Assembly (NCBI GenBank): GCA_024734495.1 | Contig: JALMQS010000187.1 | Coordinates: 20,149,374-20,213,373 of the forward strand | Length of the DNA: 64,000 nucleotides | Source of the DNA: Forficula auricularia | Taxonomy: Eukaryota; Arthropoda; Insecta; Dermaptera; Forficulidae | Direction of reading: 5' to 3' | Shown: positions 31,640-42,740 of the stretch, piece after piece | Layout: each line of letters starts with the position of its first letter | Numbering within the stretch: position 1 is the first letter of the stretch | The notes under the pieces: model-generated | What the model saw: the letters and a program-made list of their open reading frames with translations, nothing else | What the model was told of the DNA's origin: nothing | The model's database searches: none | Position numbers and translations under genes: made by a program

Positions 31640-33630
31640 ATTCATTTTACCCAAATTCAAAAATCTTTTTAAAATTTTAATCAGATGATTTTTTTGGAGA
31701 TGGTCGAATGTTTTGTTGAATAGAAAATATTTTTTTTTTCATATCGGTTTGAGATATATGTAAAGAGGTCATTAATTAGAATAATAATAACCTTATTCCT
31801 TCTCCTTTTTTTGAAATCTCAAAGATAATGTATGATTTGGTTTTCGAGTAGGCACGCTGGCCCCCTAGTGACTCCTAAAAGAATTAACAAAAACACCTGT
31901 GAATATCAATCGCCTTCACTCTAAGGAAAGACTTCACAGCACTTGAAAATAAGTCAATAACTAGGTTTTAAAACGTAATGCATTAGATTACCTCGTTAAA
32001 AATGTCCAATCTTTGAAAACGTATCGATTTTACCTAAAAATAAAATTATATTTCATCGGGAATTTTATATTTGTTTCTCTCTAAAATTATATAAATAAAT
32101 AATCCTTCACTCCATTTAATAAACGCTTCAGTTATAGGACAATTTTTTTACCCCTATATTACTATTACTTAAAAACGGAATCTGAATTAAATACCGAAAG
32201 GTCGTGAATAAACTAGAAATTTCAGCCGAAAATTCTTCTTAAAATTCAAGCTTCAAATGTATAAGGAGGATACATAGTTTGTTTTGTTTTTTAATTAAGT
32301 ATGTATATAGGCTAAATATTTTTTGGAATTTTACTCTAAATTAGAAAAACAATCATTTTAAATGGATATTTCAGATTATTTCTGATCGAATTTTTGCATG
32401 AAATCGTCTAATAAAGATTCATTTTTATCTTTGCCAGTCCAAAAATATTCAGAAATAGTTTTTATTTTCGAACGGTTATTGTGTTGAAAAAAATGTAAAT
32501 TTAATGTATTTTTAAGCAAAATACTAAGTAGAATCTATAAAATTCTTTTAATAAATACCTAGTTACAATTTTTCTACTTTAATGTTTTTACCTATTTTTG
32601 ATCACAAGTTTACGAGTGGTCTCTCAGGCTCTTTTATTTATCGTGACTATTTCGCTCCTTCTAATTTAGGAATGTTTTCGAGAGACGGTGGATCTCCCTG
32701 CCTTTATCTTCTATTTACAACCTAGCGAACATTTTGGGAAACGATCTCTTTTAGGTTTTATTATTATCTGTATAAATTTCGAGAATTTAATACAATGAAA
32801 AAATTTATATTCTTTTAATCCTTGTGGATTTCTATTTGGTGAGTGTGATTTCTTATCATATAATATGATCGAACGTTGTGTGCAAAAAGTAATTTTTCGC
32901 TTGAAAAAAACCTAACTATAAAGACGAAGATTTAATGAAAAAGCAATTTTCAATCTATGTGTTAATTTCAATTTAAAAAGTTTTTTATTTTAAATTGTTT
33001 TCTAGGTAAGAGTTTACCTAAGCTCAACTAATTACTATTTCTCAAGAAATTCAAGAGATAATAGAGGAAAAAATAAAAACGTTTTTAAGACTCGGTATGC
33101 TCATCAGTTACAGCCGCAGTATTTATTATAGAAATCTATGATTATTTTATCTTTTAAATATTGTATTTTTTATGAAATTAATTATTTTTCGTAAATGCCT
33201 ATTGCTTTTATACACTATTATTGTACCTGAAGTTGTTTTTTTGGCCAAGGATGGCGCTTAGCGCGGTTGCGCCCTGAGCGAATACACGTATTTAAACACT
33301 ATATGTATATTTCTTCAATAAATTTCAATTTACTTTTGAGATTAGCTATGCTTCTCAAGTATACATAAATTCAGAAGCTGATCTTAAGAGAAGATGCATT
33401 AGGAATCTCAACAATTATCAGAGTGATCTTAAAGACTTTGATATTATCAATGTAGTATTTTTTCCTATATGATATTCTTTTCCATATCCATGCGCTGTTA
33501 AAGACACTTTCGCCCTTTCTCAATATTACTCTAAATGCCCTGAATGTCGTAAAAACATGCTCGACCTTTCTCTTTTATTATATAGATAAACTCTTTGAAA
33601 GATACATAGAGATTAAATTCGTTTAATTAT
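31640..33630. other. AT-rich DNA with one GC-rich patch
   Basis: GGCCAAGGATGGCGCTTAGC with a following GGTTGCGCCCTGAGCG (33242-33282) is the only distinctive block. Upstream, GTACCTGAAGTTG recalls a ribozyme core half but lacks a GAAA partner at the right spacing. No gene called. Confidence 0.35.
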
Positions 33631-33639
33631 CATGAATCT

Positions 33640-34660
33640 AATGACTTTTAGAATCATTTATCGTTTATTTTCTTCATCTGATTTCTATTCAGGTAAAATG
33701 TTGTGCATCACTTGTTTTTATTTTCAAAAATTTTAAATATAATTACGAAGATAGACAATCGAAATGGTGAATTGGCAGTTATAAATTTTTAAAATTAAAA
33801 ATTCTATTTATTCTATAGATAGAGAACACAATCTCAGAATTAATCATTGTTTAAAATATTTATTATTTTTTTATTTATTTAATTATTTATTTATTTATTT
33901 AATTAAGTAGTTAGTAAGTACGAAGCAGTTTTTGGAGACAGACTGATAAGTGAATTGAGTGGATTTTGATGAGGCAGTCCAAAATTCAAGAAAAAGAGAT
34001 AATTTTAACTATCTTGTTAATTCAAAAACACTAAATTCTGCTGAGAATGAAATACTATATAATATTATATTACTTGTGTTACTGCAACTGAAAGAGAAGA
34101 CAGAGGGGATTGTCACATTGGATTTCCTTCACTGAACTTTCAAAACCCTGAAAGAAGGAGGCAATAAACCTACGAAATGTCGGTTTTTGAATAAAAAAGA
34201 TAGTTAAAATTATCTCTATTTTTTGAATTTTATATAAAATACACTTAAATAGTTACTTATGATAACTTTTTATAATTAGTTAATGCCATTTTATTTTTCA
34301 AACGCCTGTTAATAGGCAACCAGCAGAACCTGGTTTGTTTCTCGCTTCAAAGAAAACTCGGAAAAAAAATGTTTAAGATATCTCAAAAGGCTGTAGATAA
34401 TGATCTGAAATTAAGCATACAAGTAGACATAATATAAACAATATTTTTATACCTAATTTCAGCTTTCTAGCTCAAACCATTAGCTGACAGAAATTGCCAC
34501 TCTGCCGACCAAATACCGAGACTTTAAAATGTTCGACTGTATCTTGCAATTATGATTTATTTTTTAACTATTTTTATTTACCATAAAAGTATTATTTTTT
34601 ACCATGACTCTATTTTAATCTATAATAAATTACCGGAGAAAGAAGTAACAACGCGCAACT
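33640..34660. repeat. Family X repeat, copy 2
   Basis: Collinear with 21690-22840 (see there), without the hAT-type MITE that splits copy 1. It is interrupted at about 34665-35345 by unrelated repeats including a ribozyme-bearing tail, after which family X sequence resumes at 35355. Confidence 0.65.
34142..34187 (+). ncRNA. Degenerate hammerhead (type ACGU) in family X
   Basis: Stem I AAAACC pairs perfectly with GGUUUU. The core reads CUGAAAGA (one inserted A), stem II GGAGG/CCUAC is damaged at one pair, and GAAAUGUC replaces GAAACGUC. A decayed relative of 19621-19663. Confidence 0.55.
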
Positions 34661-35079
34661 CTGCTAAAAATGTAGGTAGACCAGAGATTACAGTAAATTA
34701 TATATATTTATATTTAGATGGTTGAACTCAGTGACAAATTAAAAGTAGTTAAATAAGGTAATTATTCACTTCTAAAGTTTTATTTACTTGAAATTACTTT
34801 TACGGTCAGATTGTAATTAAATTAATCACAATTATTACTTTTAAATTTAAAATTATAAAAACATGAATTCAAGAGTGTTTCTTCTGCTGTTCTGTATGAT
34901 GAAAATAAATGTTTATTCATATATAGATATAAGAAATAAATTCAACTAGTTTTTGAATTTTATCAATTTAGTATAAAATCTAGTATAAAATATACCATAT
35001 GTTATTAAATATGTTTAATTTAGATGTCAGAAGGATCCTCCCCTTCTCCCTCGGGAGTCGAACCAAAGTGCCAATATAT

Positions 35080-35350
35080 ATTCTAAACTCCCAAGAGGAA
35101 ACATGAAGAAAAAGACATTATATATTTTTCAAAATTTTCTATGTATAAATCTTAATTTGTAACTAATTTGAAATATTTGTGATAGACTGATGATGAAGGC
35201 AATGCCTTCGAAACTATAGCCTCTAGAAATAATTAAAAATTATTTTATTTAAAAAACAGAAGACTCTCTCATTTTATTTTATTTTTAACCTAAAATAAAA
35301 ACAATTCTGTTACCATCGACAGTGAAATCTTTTATTCAACTAATAAAATA
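35080..35350 (+). mobile_element. Penelope-type tail, single arm of the 5.2-5.6 kb palindrome
   Basis: From CTCCCAAGAGGAAACATGAAG to CTTTTATTCAACTAATAAAA it matches the right arm at 5383-5640 almost base for base. It is one-sided, so it shows what a non-palindromic insertion looks like. Confidence 0.75.
35183..35226 (+). ncRNA. Hammerhead ribozyme (type UAUA), cleavage triplet mutated
   Basis: UAGA / CUGAUGA (35187-35193) / GAAGGC-AAU-GCCUUC / GAAAC / UAUA as at 5477-5519, but GUC has become GCC, breaking the A15.1-U16.1 pair. Stem I UAGA/UCUA is kept. Predicted inactive. Confidence 0.65.
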
Positions 35351-35354
35351 ATAA

Positions 35355-35530
35355 TTATAAACTTGACCACTAAAGACTTAAACTTAATTAAAATTTAGCT
35401 TCAAATTGAGAAGTCTCTTAACACTTGCTATTAATTAATTTGTGAGCTTAAGTGCTAGCTTTTGGGAATTGAGAAGGGATAGAATTTCGGCTAAAAGCAC
35501 TAAATCTAGCTTTTAGATGAAATTATGATT
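35355..35530. repeat. Family X repeat, resumed end of copy 2
   Basis: CCACTAAAGACTTAAACTTA through GGCTAAAAGCACTAAATC matches 22900-23040. Confidence 0.65.
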
Positions 35531-35714
35531 TCCTTCAGACTTAATCGGTATTTGATTAATTACGGCAATTTTTAAATTTAGGAAATTTGAAGACAAATCA
35601 CATTTAAGTTTATTTTTCTCTAATTTTGTATGAGACAAATCAAAAATAAATAAAATAATTTAGCAAAAAAAATTTAATAAAGGTCAAAAATCTAAGAATA
35701 TTTTTACATTGCAT

Positions 35715-35815
35715 ATCAGAGGGCTTCGTCCCCTCAGGAATCGAATCCGAGTACTAACACGCTTGCCAGACTTGTTAGTTCGACCCTCAAGACAAAAACA
35801 CCCTCGCTAAAAAAG
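35715..35815 (-). repeat. tRNA-like or SINE-like sequence with B-box
   Basis: On the minus strand GGATTCGATTCC (B-box-like) follows a stretch with GGCAAGCGTGTTAG and precedes CTGAGGGGACGAAGCCCTC. A second B-box-like GGTTCGACTCC followed by CGAGGGAGAAGGGG lies at about 35040-35064 (minus), and a tail-like GAGGGGTCGTCCCCC at 4628. I see no good acceptor stem or A-box, so a SINE fragment is likelier than a tRNA gene. Confidence 0.35.
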
Positions 35816-35865
35816 TCCTCTGATATGGAATGTGTAGGTTCAACATTGAAAAAGTATCGCTTACT

Positions 35866-36672
35866 ATGCTCATTAGAGGGCTCCTTATTTTGGATATTTT
35901 CGAATATTTACGAGGACAGGGACTCATATGGTTCTAAACGAGGGGTGAACCGCGATTGGAATTAGGTGTACACCATCTTTGGAATTATTTGTCATTACTT
36001 TGGAATTCATTAGATAATCTATTGTCTTCTACTTGGAAGTGGAAGTAGGTGTACACGATTTTAGGTGGCGGTTCACCCCTCGGTTCTAAATAAATTTTAA
36101 AAAATATCTTCCAAGTTTCAAGTCTCTATCTCAATTTTAACCTAGTGCTACACAGCGATTAAGTTTCCCATCTAAATAACATGGGGTTTTTGGCATTGAA
36201 CGATTAATTTTTTATTCCGGTTAAAGTAATGGTTCAAAAAATTTGAAACTCCATAGCTTTTATTCTTATAATAGTAGCTATGCTTAAGTATTTTTACAGA
36301 ATTTTAGCTATTACAATTTTGGAGTTACATCTGAATAAAATACTGATATATCTTAGAAGTACTAAGTTATAGACTCCAAATTTATAATAGCTAAAAATCT
36401 ATAAAAATTCTGAGGGATAGCTACTATTATAAGGAGTTTCAAATTTTTGAACCATTATTTTGGCCGTAATAAAAAATTGATCGTTCAATGCCAAAAACCT
36501 CATGTTATTTAGATGGGAAAATTAATCGCTGTTGTAGCACTAGGTTAAAATTGAAATAGACTTGAAACTTGGGGGAAATTTTTTTTATTAATTTAGAACC
36601 ATATGAGCTCCTGTCCACGTAAATACTCGAAAATATCCAAAATAAGGACCACCCTAATGCCCATGCTCATTT
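35866..36672. mobile_element. Large foldback (~330-bp arms) hosting a MITE
   Basis: ATGCTCATTAGAGGGCTCC at the left is mirrored by GGACCACCCTAATGCCCATGC at the right, and the arms stay paired via AACCTAGTGCTACA / TGTAGCACTAGGTT and GATAGCTACTATTATAAGG / CTTATAATAGTAGCTATGC to a centre near 36340. The left arm carries the MITE at 35939-36082; the right arm has the empty site (TTTAGAACCATATGAG). No coding content. Confidence 0.85.
35939..36082 (+). mobile_element. hAT-type MITE, copy 5
   Basis: TIRs CGAGGGGTGAACCGCG and GGCGGTTCACCCCTCG, with a perfect 8-bp duplication GTTCTAAA (35931-35938 and 36083-36090). The opposite palindrome arm holds the uninterrupted target at about 36593. Confidence 0.9.
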
Positions 36673-36967
36673 GCAAGCCCTGTTTGTTCTTGAAATATAT
36701 TTGGAATTATGCAGATGTTTTTGGATGAATGAGATTCTTTCTGCACAGCTTGAATTCGTTTTTCAGATTTCCATCTGTCTTTCTTTTCTTTTTTGTCAAA
36801 TTTTTCAAAGAGCGTCAAGTACCCTTTGCTCCTCTCTAGTCAAAAGACGACCCACCAGCCCCGATGCCTCATTATCTAGTAACTTGTTTGTCAAATGTGT
36901 CACACCTTCGTAAAATGTCTCAAGAACAATTCCAATACAAGAGAAATAAATTGCTATTTGTTATTTT
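36673..36967. other. Unassigned stretch with unsupported frame
   Basis: An 80-codon frame (36671-36913) has no recognisable motif. The stretch ends in poly(T). Confidence 0.35.
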
Positions 36968-37705
36968 TTAAATAACTCACACTCACTATAATTATTAAGG
37001 CGATTGAAAAATTAAAAACTTCATCAATTTGGGTAGAGATATTTGTAAATCATAAATATTCTCACTCATAGTCAATTATAATTAAATAAATTTATAATTT
37101 TCTCATTAATATATCAAAGAATAATTAACATATTAACGAGAATTGTTTTTGATCGCGCTTTTTAAACAAGATATATATCGCGAGACTACTGGTGGTTGAG
37201 GCTATTGGAGTCTGCTGAGTCTTAAGTCTGGACTTTATTTAACTTCATTATTTCAAGTTAGAAATATATAAATTCGGATTTTATTTTCACTTAATATTTG
37301 ACAAAAATCACCTGCTTCCGATTCGCGATCGAATCAAATACAGGAAACTTATGCTTAATTATAATTAAATTTGACCAATTCGTTTATCTCTATGATTTTA
37401 TATAACTCAAACTCACTATGATTATTATTAAGGCGGTTGAAAAATTAAAAACTTCATCAATATGGGTAGAGATTTTTGTAAATCACAAATATTCTCAGTC
37501 ATTGTCAATTATAATTAAATTTTGACCAATTCGTTTATCTCTATGATTTTATATAACTCAAACTCACTATGATTATTATTAAGGCGGTTGAAAAATTAAA
37601 AACTTCATCAATATGGGTAGAGATTTTTGTAAATCACAAATATTCTCAGTCATAGTCAATTATAATTAAATTTGACCAATTCGTTGATCTCTATGATTTC
37701 TAGAG
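36968..37705. repeat. Tandem 151-bp repeat with a separated outer copy
   Basis: AAGGCGGTTGAAAAATTAAA recurs at 37430 and 37581 (period 151), with TTGACCAATTCGTTTATC and ATCTCTATGATTTTATATAA in each unit. A diverged unit lies at 36970-37095, about 430 bp upstream. The two inner units are nearly identical, indicating recent duplication. Confidence 0.85.
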
Positions 37706-37780
37706 ACTGAAATTTATATCATACTTCATCTACAATGAGATCTCTTGAATTTTTTATAAGTACCTAGGTATTATTATTAA

Positions 37781-38475
37781 AAAATAATCTAATAGCAAAT
37801 CTATGAAATTAATTAGTAATTCTAAAAGACTTGATTTACACAAATTTAGGTAATTTTTCAGTGAGCAGTTTAAACTAGAAAGAAACTTTCTTCAATTACA
37901 TTATATTTTCAAATTCCCTCAAATTAAAGTGGGAAAAAGAGTAAAAGACTCTTCGACACATTCTCTAGATTTTACAATCAGATATAATTTCTTACAGAAG
38001 TTTTTAAAGGGTTATAGTGGTGTTTCACAAAATAAAATTTAAAAAGAAAAAATGTAATTATATTTTTGGAGTTTTATTGAATACTCTATATATATTTCGG
38101 GACTTTTGTCAGTCTTTTGTAAATACAACTCCTGATGATGGGCTAAAACCCGAAATATATATAGAGTATTCAATAAAATTCCAAAAATATAATTTTTTTT
38201 TATTTTTATTTTATTTTGTGAAAAACCACTATAACCCTTTAAAAACTCCTGTGAGAAATTATATATGATTGTAAAATCTAGAGAATATGTCGAAGAGTCC
38301 TTTATTCCTTTTCCCACTTTAATTTGAGGGAATTTAAAAATATAATGTAATTGAAGAAAGTTTCTTTCTAGTTTAAACTGCTCACTGAAAAATTACCTAA
38401 ATTTGCTTAAATCGAGACTTTTACAATTACTAATTATTTTAATAGATTTGCTATTAGACTATTTTATAATAATAA
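37781..38475. mobile_element. Penelope-type palindrome (family Z) with ribozyme
   Basis: AATCTAATAGCAAATCTATG at 37786 is mirrored by ATAGATTTGCTATTAGACT at 38443. The arms are paired over about 330 bp, with CAGTGAGCAGTTTAAACTAG and AAGTGGGAAAAAG as landmarks, centre near 38115. The right arm has the full hammerhead at 38128-38167; the left arm keeps CCCGAAATATATATAGAG but its CUGAUGA is deleted to CUGA. Outside the ribozyme, GTGAAA..CCACTATAACCC matches other family Z tails. Two overlapping ~85-codon frames are by-products of the symmetry. Confidence 0.8.
38128..38167 (+). ncRNA. Hammerhead ribozyme (type AUA)
   Basis: Stem I ACUC (38128-38131) pairs with GAGU (38164-38167). CUGAUGA at 38132-38138, stem II GGG-CUAAAA-CCC, GAAA at 38152-38155, then AUAUAUAU that can pair on itself as a 2-bp stem III, and A17 (38163). 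The triplet is AUA, an allowed NUH site. Same architecture as 60423-60461 beside the PLE endonuclease. Confidence 0.7.
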
Positions 38476-39040
38476 TTTGTATTTTATTTTGTGAAACGCC
38501 ACTATAACTCTTTAAAAACTCCTGTCTTTAATATGTTTCAGTATAAACCAACACCGATTTCCCTAAATGTTATCATTTCTCAATTTATTTTTGCAAATAA
38601 GAAATATGAGAAAAATAGAATACAATAATATTCTAAACATCCTATAACCAAATAATCATTTCGATATTTTTTTGTTTTGTTTTTTAATAAAAAAATAGAA
38701 AAGTATAGCATATCCTACAATCATCGAATCACATAATATTGTACTTATAAATCGCAGGGATGTGTACAATGGTTTCAAAAAACAAATTTTTATCCTCGTT
38801 GAAGGTTTCGTTGTTTAATTACAACTTCCTCAGCAATTCACTACATCCCTACGAAATTAAAATTTATTAAAATAATAATAATAATAATAATAAATATTTA
38901 ACTCTACTGTAAAACTTGGGCAACGCTGAGTGGGTTTATAGTGAAACATTTTTAAATTATAATAGGTTGGAGTTGGTGGTGTCTCATTGTGAAACACCTC
39001 CAACTCCAACCTATTATAACTTACATATTATAACTATTAA
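38476..39040. repeat. Family Z tails, a small palindrome and a ribozyme-like motif
   Basis: GTGAAACGCCACTATAACTC (38490) and TTCAGTATAAACCAACACCG (38539) are family Z tail sequences. ATAGGTTGGAGTTGG at 38962 and CCAACTCCAACCTAT at 39003 form a foldback containing GTGAAACACC. A hammerhead-like motif lies at 38797-38836. This is a pile-up of partial insertions. Confidence 0.55.
38797..38836 (-). ncRNA. Hammerhead-like motif, divergent
   Basis: On the minus strand CUGAGGA, stem II GUUGU-AAUUAA-ACAAC (five perfect pairs), then GAAACCUUC. Flanking UUG can pair with CAA. Stem III lacks good pairing, so this is an uncertain or dead example. Confidence 0.4.
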
Positions 39041-39470
39041 TATTTTTGCAAATTAAAGCGAGGGGAAACAAAATAATATTTTTTTTTTAAACACCTACAT
39101 ATTCTACAATCATCCAATATTTTTAAATTTCAAAATAAGTAAGAGAAAAACTAGTAAAATATTTTTCGAAATCACCTAGAATCAGACAATAGTGCTAAAT
39201 TAAAAAAAAAAATCAGTAAAATAGATTTTAAAACATCCTACAACACATATAATTTTAAAATTAAATGACATTTTATAAATTTAGATAAAAAAATGAGACT
39301 TACGTTATTTTGGCAATCATATTGTCGAGTAGTCTTATATCCTAAGAAAAGAGATGAAGCTAATAATAATAATAATCGAGAGTATTTTTAAGGATAAGAG
39401 TAATCTCTATGAACGCACTCGAAACAAGGATGATAATCACAAAATGTTTTATCCGGGGAAGGAGTGAACG
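39041..39470. other. AT-rich DNA
   Basis: No repeat or gene recognised; homopolymer-rich. Confidence 0.35.
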
Positions 39471-39479
39471 CACAGGGTC

Positions 39480-39870
39480 TCTCGTGAAGTAAGCACAGAT
39501 GGGGTAAGTTGGGACAATGTTATTATGCCAGTAGGCAGTTGCCGTCACGGCTGCCGGGCACGGACTGTCTGTCGGCTCCAGAGCAGATGCAGCAGCGGTG
39601 GCTGCGGGGACCTTAGGGGGGTGGTTAGGGGCCCCTTGCCCAGCCAGGCTAACAAGTGCCTGCCTGCACGGCGCACGCAACAAGTGTCCATCGGGGAGGC
39701 TGGACGAGGGGGACCAGGGCGCAGGCAAGCCCAACGCCCGAAAAGGGTGACAATCTCGAGAGGGCCCCGTTATCAACTTGCCGCCACTCATACGCCAACC
39801 CTTTCCTACCCGAAAGCCCACTCGCTCTTAAAGCCCACTCGCTCTTAAACTCGCTCTTGTTCTAATTTTC
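39480..39870. other. GC-rich island, no confirmed gene
   Basis: This 390-bp block is rich in G and C while everything around it is strongly AT-rich. It keeps long frames open on both strands (153 codons minus, 107 codons plus), as expected from composition alone. It ends with AAAGCCCACTCGCTCTTA in 2.5 tandem copies. Candidate explanations are a retrotransposon 5' end, a satellite or rDNA-like fragment, or recent transfer. No motif decides between them. Confidence 0.5.
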
Positions 39871-40139
39871 TCTCGCGCGCGCTTCAACAACCATCGGCAA
39901 AAAATACAGCCCTTTATCTGGAAATTCTCTGATTACAAAAGCAAAAAATTTCAATTTTGTTGGTTTCGAGAGAGATAATGGAAATAGAATCAACTGGAAC
40001 TTATTAGAAAATAGAAATGAAAGAAAATTTTGATGAACGAGGGAGCTTGTTAATTTCGATTCTATCAATAGAATACTAACTATATTCCCATTGATTGATA
40101 GATAGCTAATTTATCTATTCGAAATATATCGAACTCAAA

Positions 40140-40262
40140 ACTCAATTTTGTTTTATTTCTTTTTTGTGAAACCTACCTCGTATCTTAGTTTTATTATTAT
40201 ATTAAAATGTTTCACCTAGAACCAACACCGAACTCCTTAAAAGTTATTATCTATTCGATTTG
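40140..40262 (+). repeat. Family Z tail fragment
   Basis: GTGAAACCTACCTCGTATCTTA and TTTCACCTAGAACCAACACC then GAACTCCTTAAAAGTTAT are identical or nearly so to the insertion at 47324-47468. Confidence 0.65.
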
Positions 40263-40361
40263 ATAATAGAAAAGTAGTTTCAGCTGAAACCACTTGGGTT
40301 TCACTAACTTAAGACTTCAATCTGCACTTGAAAACGACTCCGCAAATAGGATCGAAACATC

Positions 40362-40465
40362 GTTTTTTTTTTATATAATGATATTGATACAAGAAGAAGT
40401 TGCACCAAAAAGGTACAACCTCTGTAGTCCACGGTGGACCCTTGTATCGTGAAGATAAGAAGAGA
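40362..40465 (-). mobile_element. Non-LTR retrotransposon 3' UTR with poly(A)
   Basis: On the minus strand CACGATACAAGGGTCCACCG leads through AACTTCTTCTTGTATCAATATCAT to a poly(A) run (T at 40363-40372). The same layout (CACGAT, a GG..CC block, ..AACTYCTTCTCTCATCA..., A-tail) follows the RT fragment at 59341-59598 and occurs at 51217-51330. It is a 5'-truncated tail. Confidence 0.55.
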
Positions 40466-40469
40466 TCGT

Positions 40470-41470
40470 GCATTCTGATGAGTTTATTTCATTAAAATAT
40501 AGTACACAAGTGATTTTAGCCAAATCTGATAAACAACTTAATCACCGAAGCATCAAACCGTCAATTTTTTTTTCTCTATGGCGAGAAATTCTCTCTGAAT
40601 TCAATAATTTTGAAAAACTGAGTATATAAAAAACTAAGAAAAGTAGTGTTCAAAGAATAAAAAAATAAAATCTTACAATATCTAAATCACGACATTGTGA
40701 CAATAAAGAAAGAATAATGAAAAATAAGTTTATTTTGATTTTAATTCAAATAGGAAAAATTATGAAAAATTTTATTCTTGCGAGAAAATTTATCACTTAA
40801 TGATTATTAGAATGTTGATAATAAATTGGATTTTTTTTTCAATGTTTACCATAGATGCATTTTTCAGGAAGATTTTGTTTTCCTCTCTCCTTCCGATTGT
40901 TTTTTGCAAGCACTTCACCATCAGCAATAAAATAGAACCAGCACTTTATCTGGAAATTCTCTGATGACAGAGGACAAATTTCTAAGGATTCGAGAAAGAT
41001 AATGGAAAATGATTATAGTGTAATTTATTAGATATGTGAATAGATATTTTGATGAATGATGGCGATTGTTCAATTTCTATCAATGGATTTATTTATCTAT
41101 TTCTTTTGATTATTAGACACTTAATTAATTTATTAGATTTGAAAAGAGAATAGTGTTAAAAAAAATAATAGTAATCTAAATTAATGTTGGTGGAATTTTT
41201 TTTTAAATTTGTGACTTTTATTTATTTATTTATTAATATATACACGGACAGAAAGTCCAATTTTAATCAATTTATACAATAGAGTAGTGAGAAAGAAAAA
41301 AAATGTTTAACAATAATTTTAGATATTAACACAAAACAAATACGAGAAAAATAAACTGCAACGGATCGTTGCTAAACTTTATCCAAATTCATTTGAAATA
41401 TTAATATGTTTGTTCCTTTATTATTAATCAGATATCACTTGCAATTTGAAGTTCATATTGAAATTAATTC
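40470..41470. other. AT-rich DNA, no gene seen
   Basis: ATGGAAATAG-type and CTTTATCTGGAAATTCTCTGAT words at 39912 and 40943 show that 39890-40080 and 40900-41120 are diverged copies of one sequence. Otherwise featureless. Confidence 0.4.
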
Positions 41471-41479
41471 AAAAATAAT

Positions 41480-42740
41480 TCTCATTTAAGAGTCGAGGAA
41501 CAACCATTCTACATTTGATTTTTGACGTTTCGGTTTTTATTGGTAACCATTGCTGAAGACATAGAGGAATCGACTTAAAATCAAAAATAGCCATCGATTC
41601 TCATCTAATACTTGAGGAACAACAATTCTACATTAGGTTTTTGACGTTTCGATTATTACTGGTAACCATTGCTGAAGACATGGAGGAAACGACTTAAAAT
41701 CAAAATAACGATCGATTCTTATCTAATACTAGAGGAATATCCTTATTGAATTCCATTTTTGATGTTTTGACTATTAATGGAAACCTCTACTGAAAATGTA
41801 GAAGAATCGACTCAAGCTTGAGTTGTTTACCAAAAAAGAATTTAGTCTTATTGATTTTAAGTCGATTCTTCTACATTTTCAGTAGAGGTTTCCATTAATA
41901 GTCAAAACATCAAAAATGGAATTCAATAAGGTTATTCCTCTAGTATTAGACAAGAATCGATCGTTATTTTTGATTTTAAGTCGATTCCTCCATGTCTTAC
42001 CAATAATAATCGAAACGTCAAAAACCCAATGTAGAACTGTTATTCCTCAAGTATTAGATGAGAATCAATCGCCATTTTTGATTTTAAGTCGACTCCTCTA
42101 TGTCTTCAGCAATGGTTACCAATAAAAACCGAAACGTCAAAAATCCAATATAGAATGATTATTCCTCAAGTACTAGATGAGAATCAATCGCTATTTTTGG
42201 TTTAAAGTCGATTTCTCTATGTCTTCAGCAATGGTTACTAATAAAAACCGAAACGTCAAAAATCCAATATAGAATGATTATTCCTCAAGTACTAGATGAG
42301 AATCAATCGCTATTTTTGTTTTAAAGTCGATTTCTCTATGTCTTCAGCAATGGTTACTAATAAAAACCGAAACGTCAAAAATCCAATATAGAATGATTAT
42401 TCCTCAAGTACTAGATGAGAATCAATCGCTATTTTTGGTTTAAAGTCGATTTCTCTATGTCTTCAGCAATGGTTACTAATAAAAACCGAAACGTCAAAAA
42501 TCCAATATAGAATGATTATTCCTCAAGTACTAGATGAGAATCAATCGCTATTTTTGGTTTAAAGTCGATTTCTCTATGTCTTCAGCAATGGTTACTAATA
42601 AAAACCGAAACGTCAAAAATCCAATATAGAATGATTATTCCTCAAGAACTAGATGAGAATCAATCGCTATTTTTGGTTTAAAATCGATTTCTCTGTCTTC
42701 AGCAAAGGTAACGGATAAGAAAACAACGCAGTTGCTATGG
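41480..42740. repeat. 119-bp repeat array in two inverted halves
   Basis: CGAAACGTC recurs at 42011, 42130, 42249, 42368, 42487 and 42606, exactly 119 bp apart. Inverted units lie at about 41525, 41643 and 41762, with the switch in orientation near 41828. The last four direct units are almost identical, the units near the switch most diverged. Each unit carries GTCTTCAGCAATGG and CCGAAACGTC, which resemble displaced halves of the hammerhead type at 19621, but the first half is on the wrong strand for a working core. Confidence 0.88.

Noticed and set aside
33242..33290. GC-rich GGATGGCGCTTAGCGCGG block as a structured RNA
   Set aside because: Only short dyads, no conserved core and no second copy in the window.
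38017..38317. Overlapping 83- and 92-codon frames on opposite strands with nearly the same translation
   Set aside because: They are the two arms of the Penelope-type palindrome read outward; the similarity comes from the inverted repeat, not from paired genes.
39360..39865. 153-codon minus-strand frame and 107-codon plus-strand frame as genes
   Set aside because: Both lie in the GC-rich island, where stop codons are scarce; neither shows a motif and they overlap antisense. Reported as an anomaly instead.
41525..42616. Functional hammerhead in each 119-bp unit
   Set aside because: CTGAAGA and GAAACGTC lie on opposite strands, so they cannot make one core.
41480..42740. CRISPR-like array or protein repeat
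   Set aside because: Direct 119-bp tandem units without spacers; frames such as 41916-42125 are by-products of the repeat.
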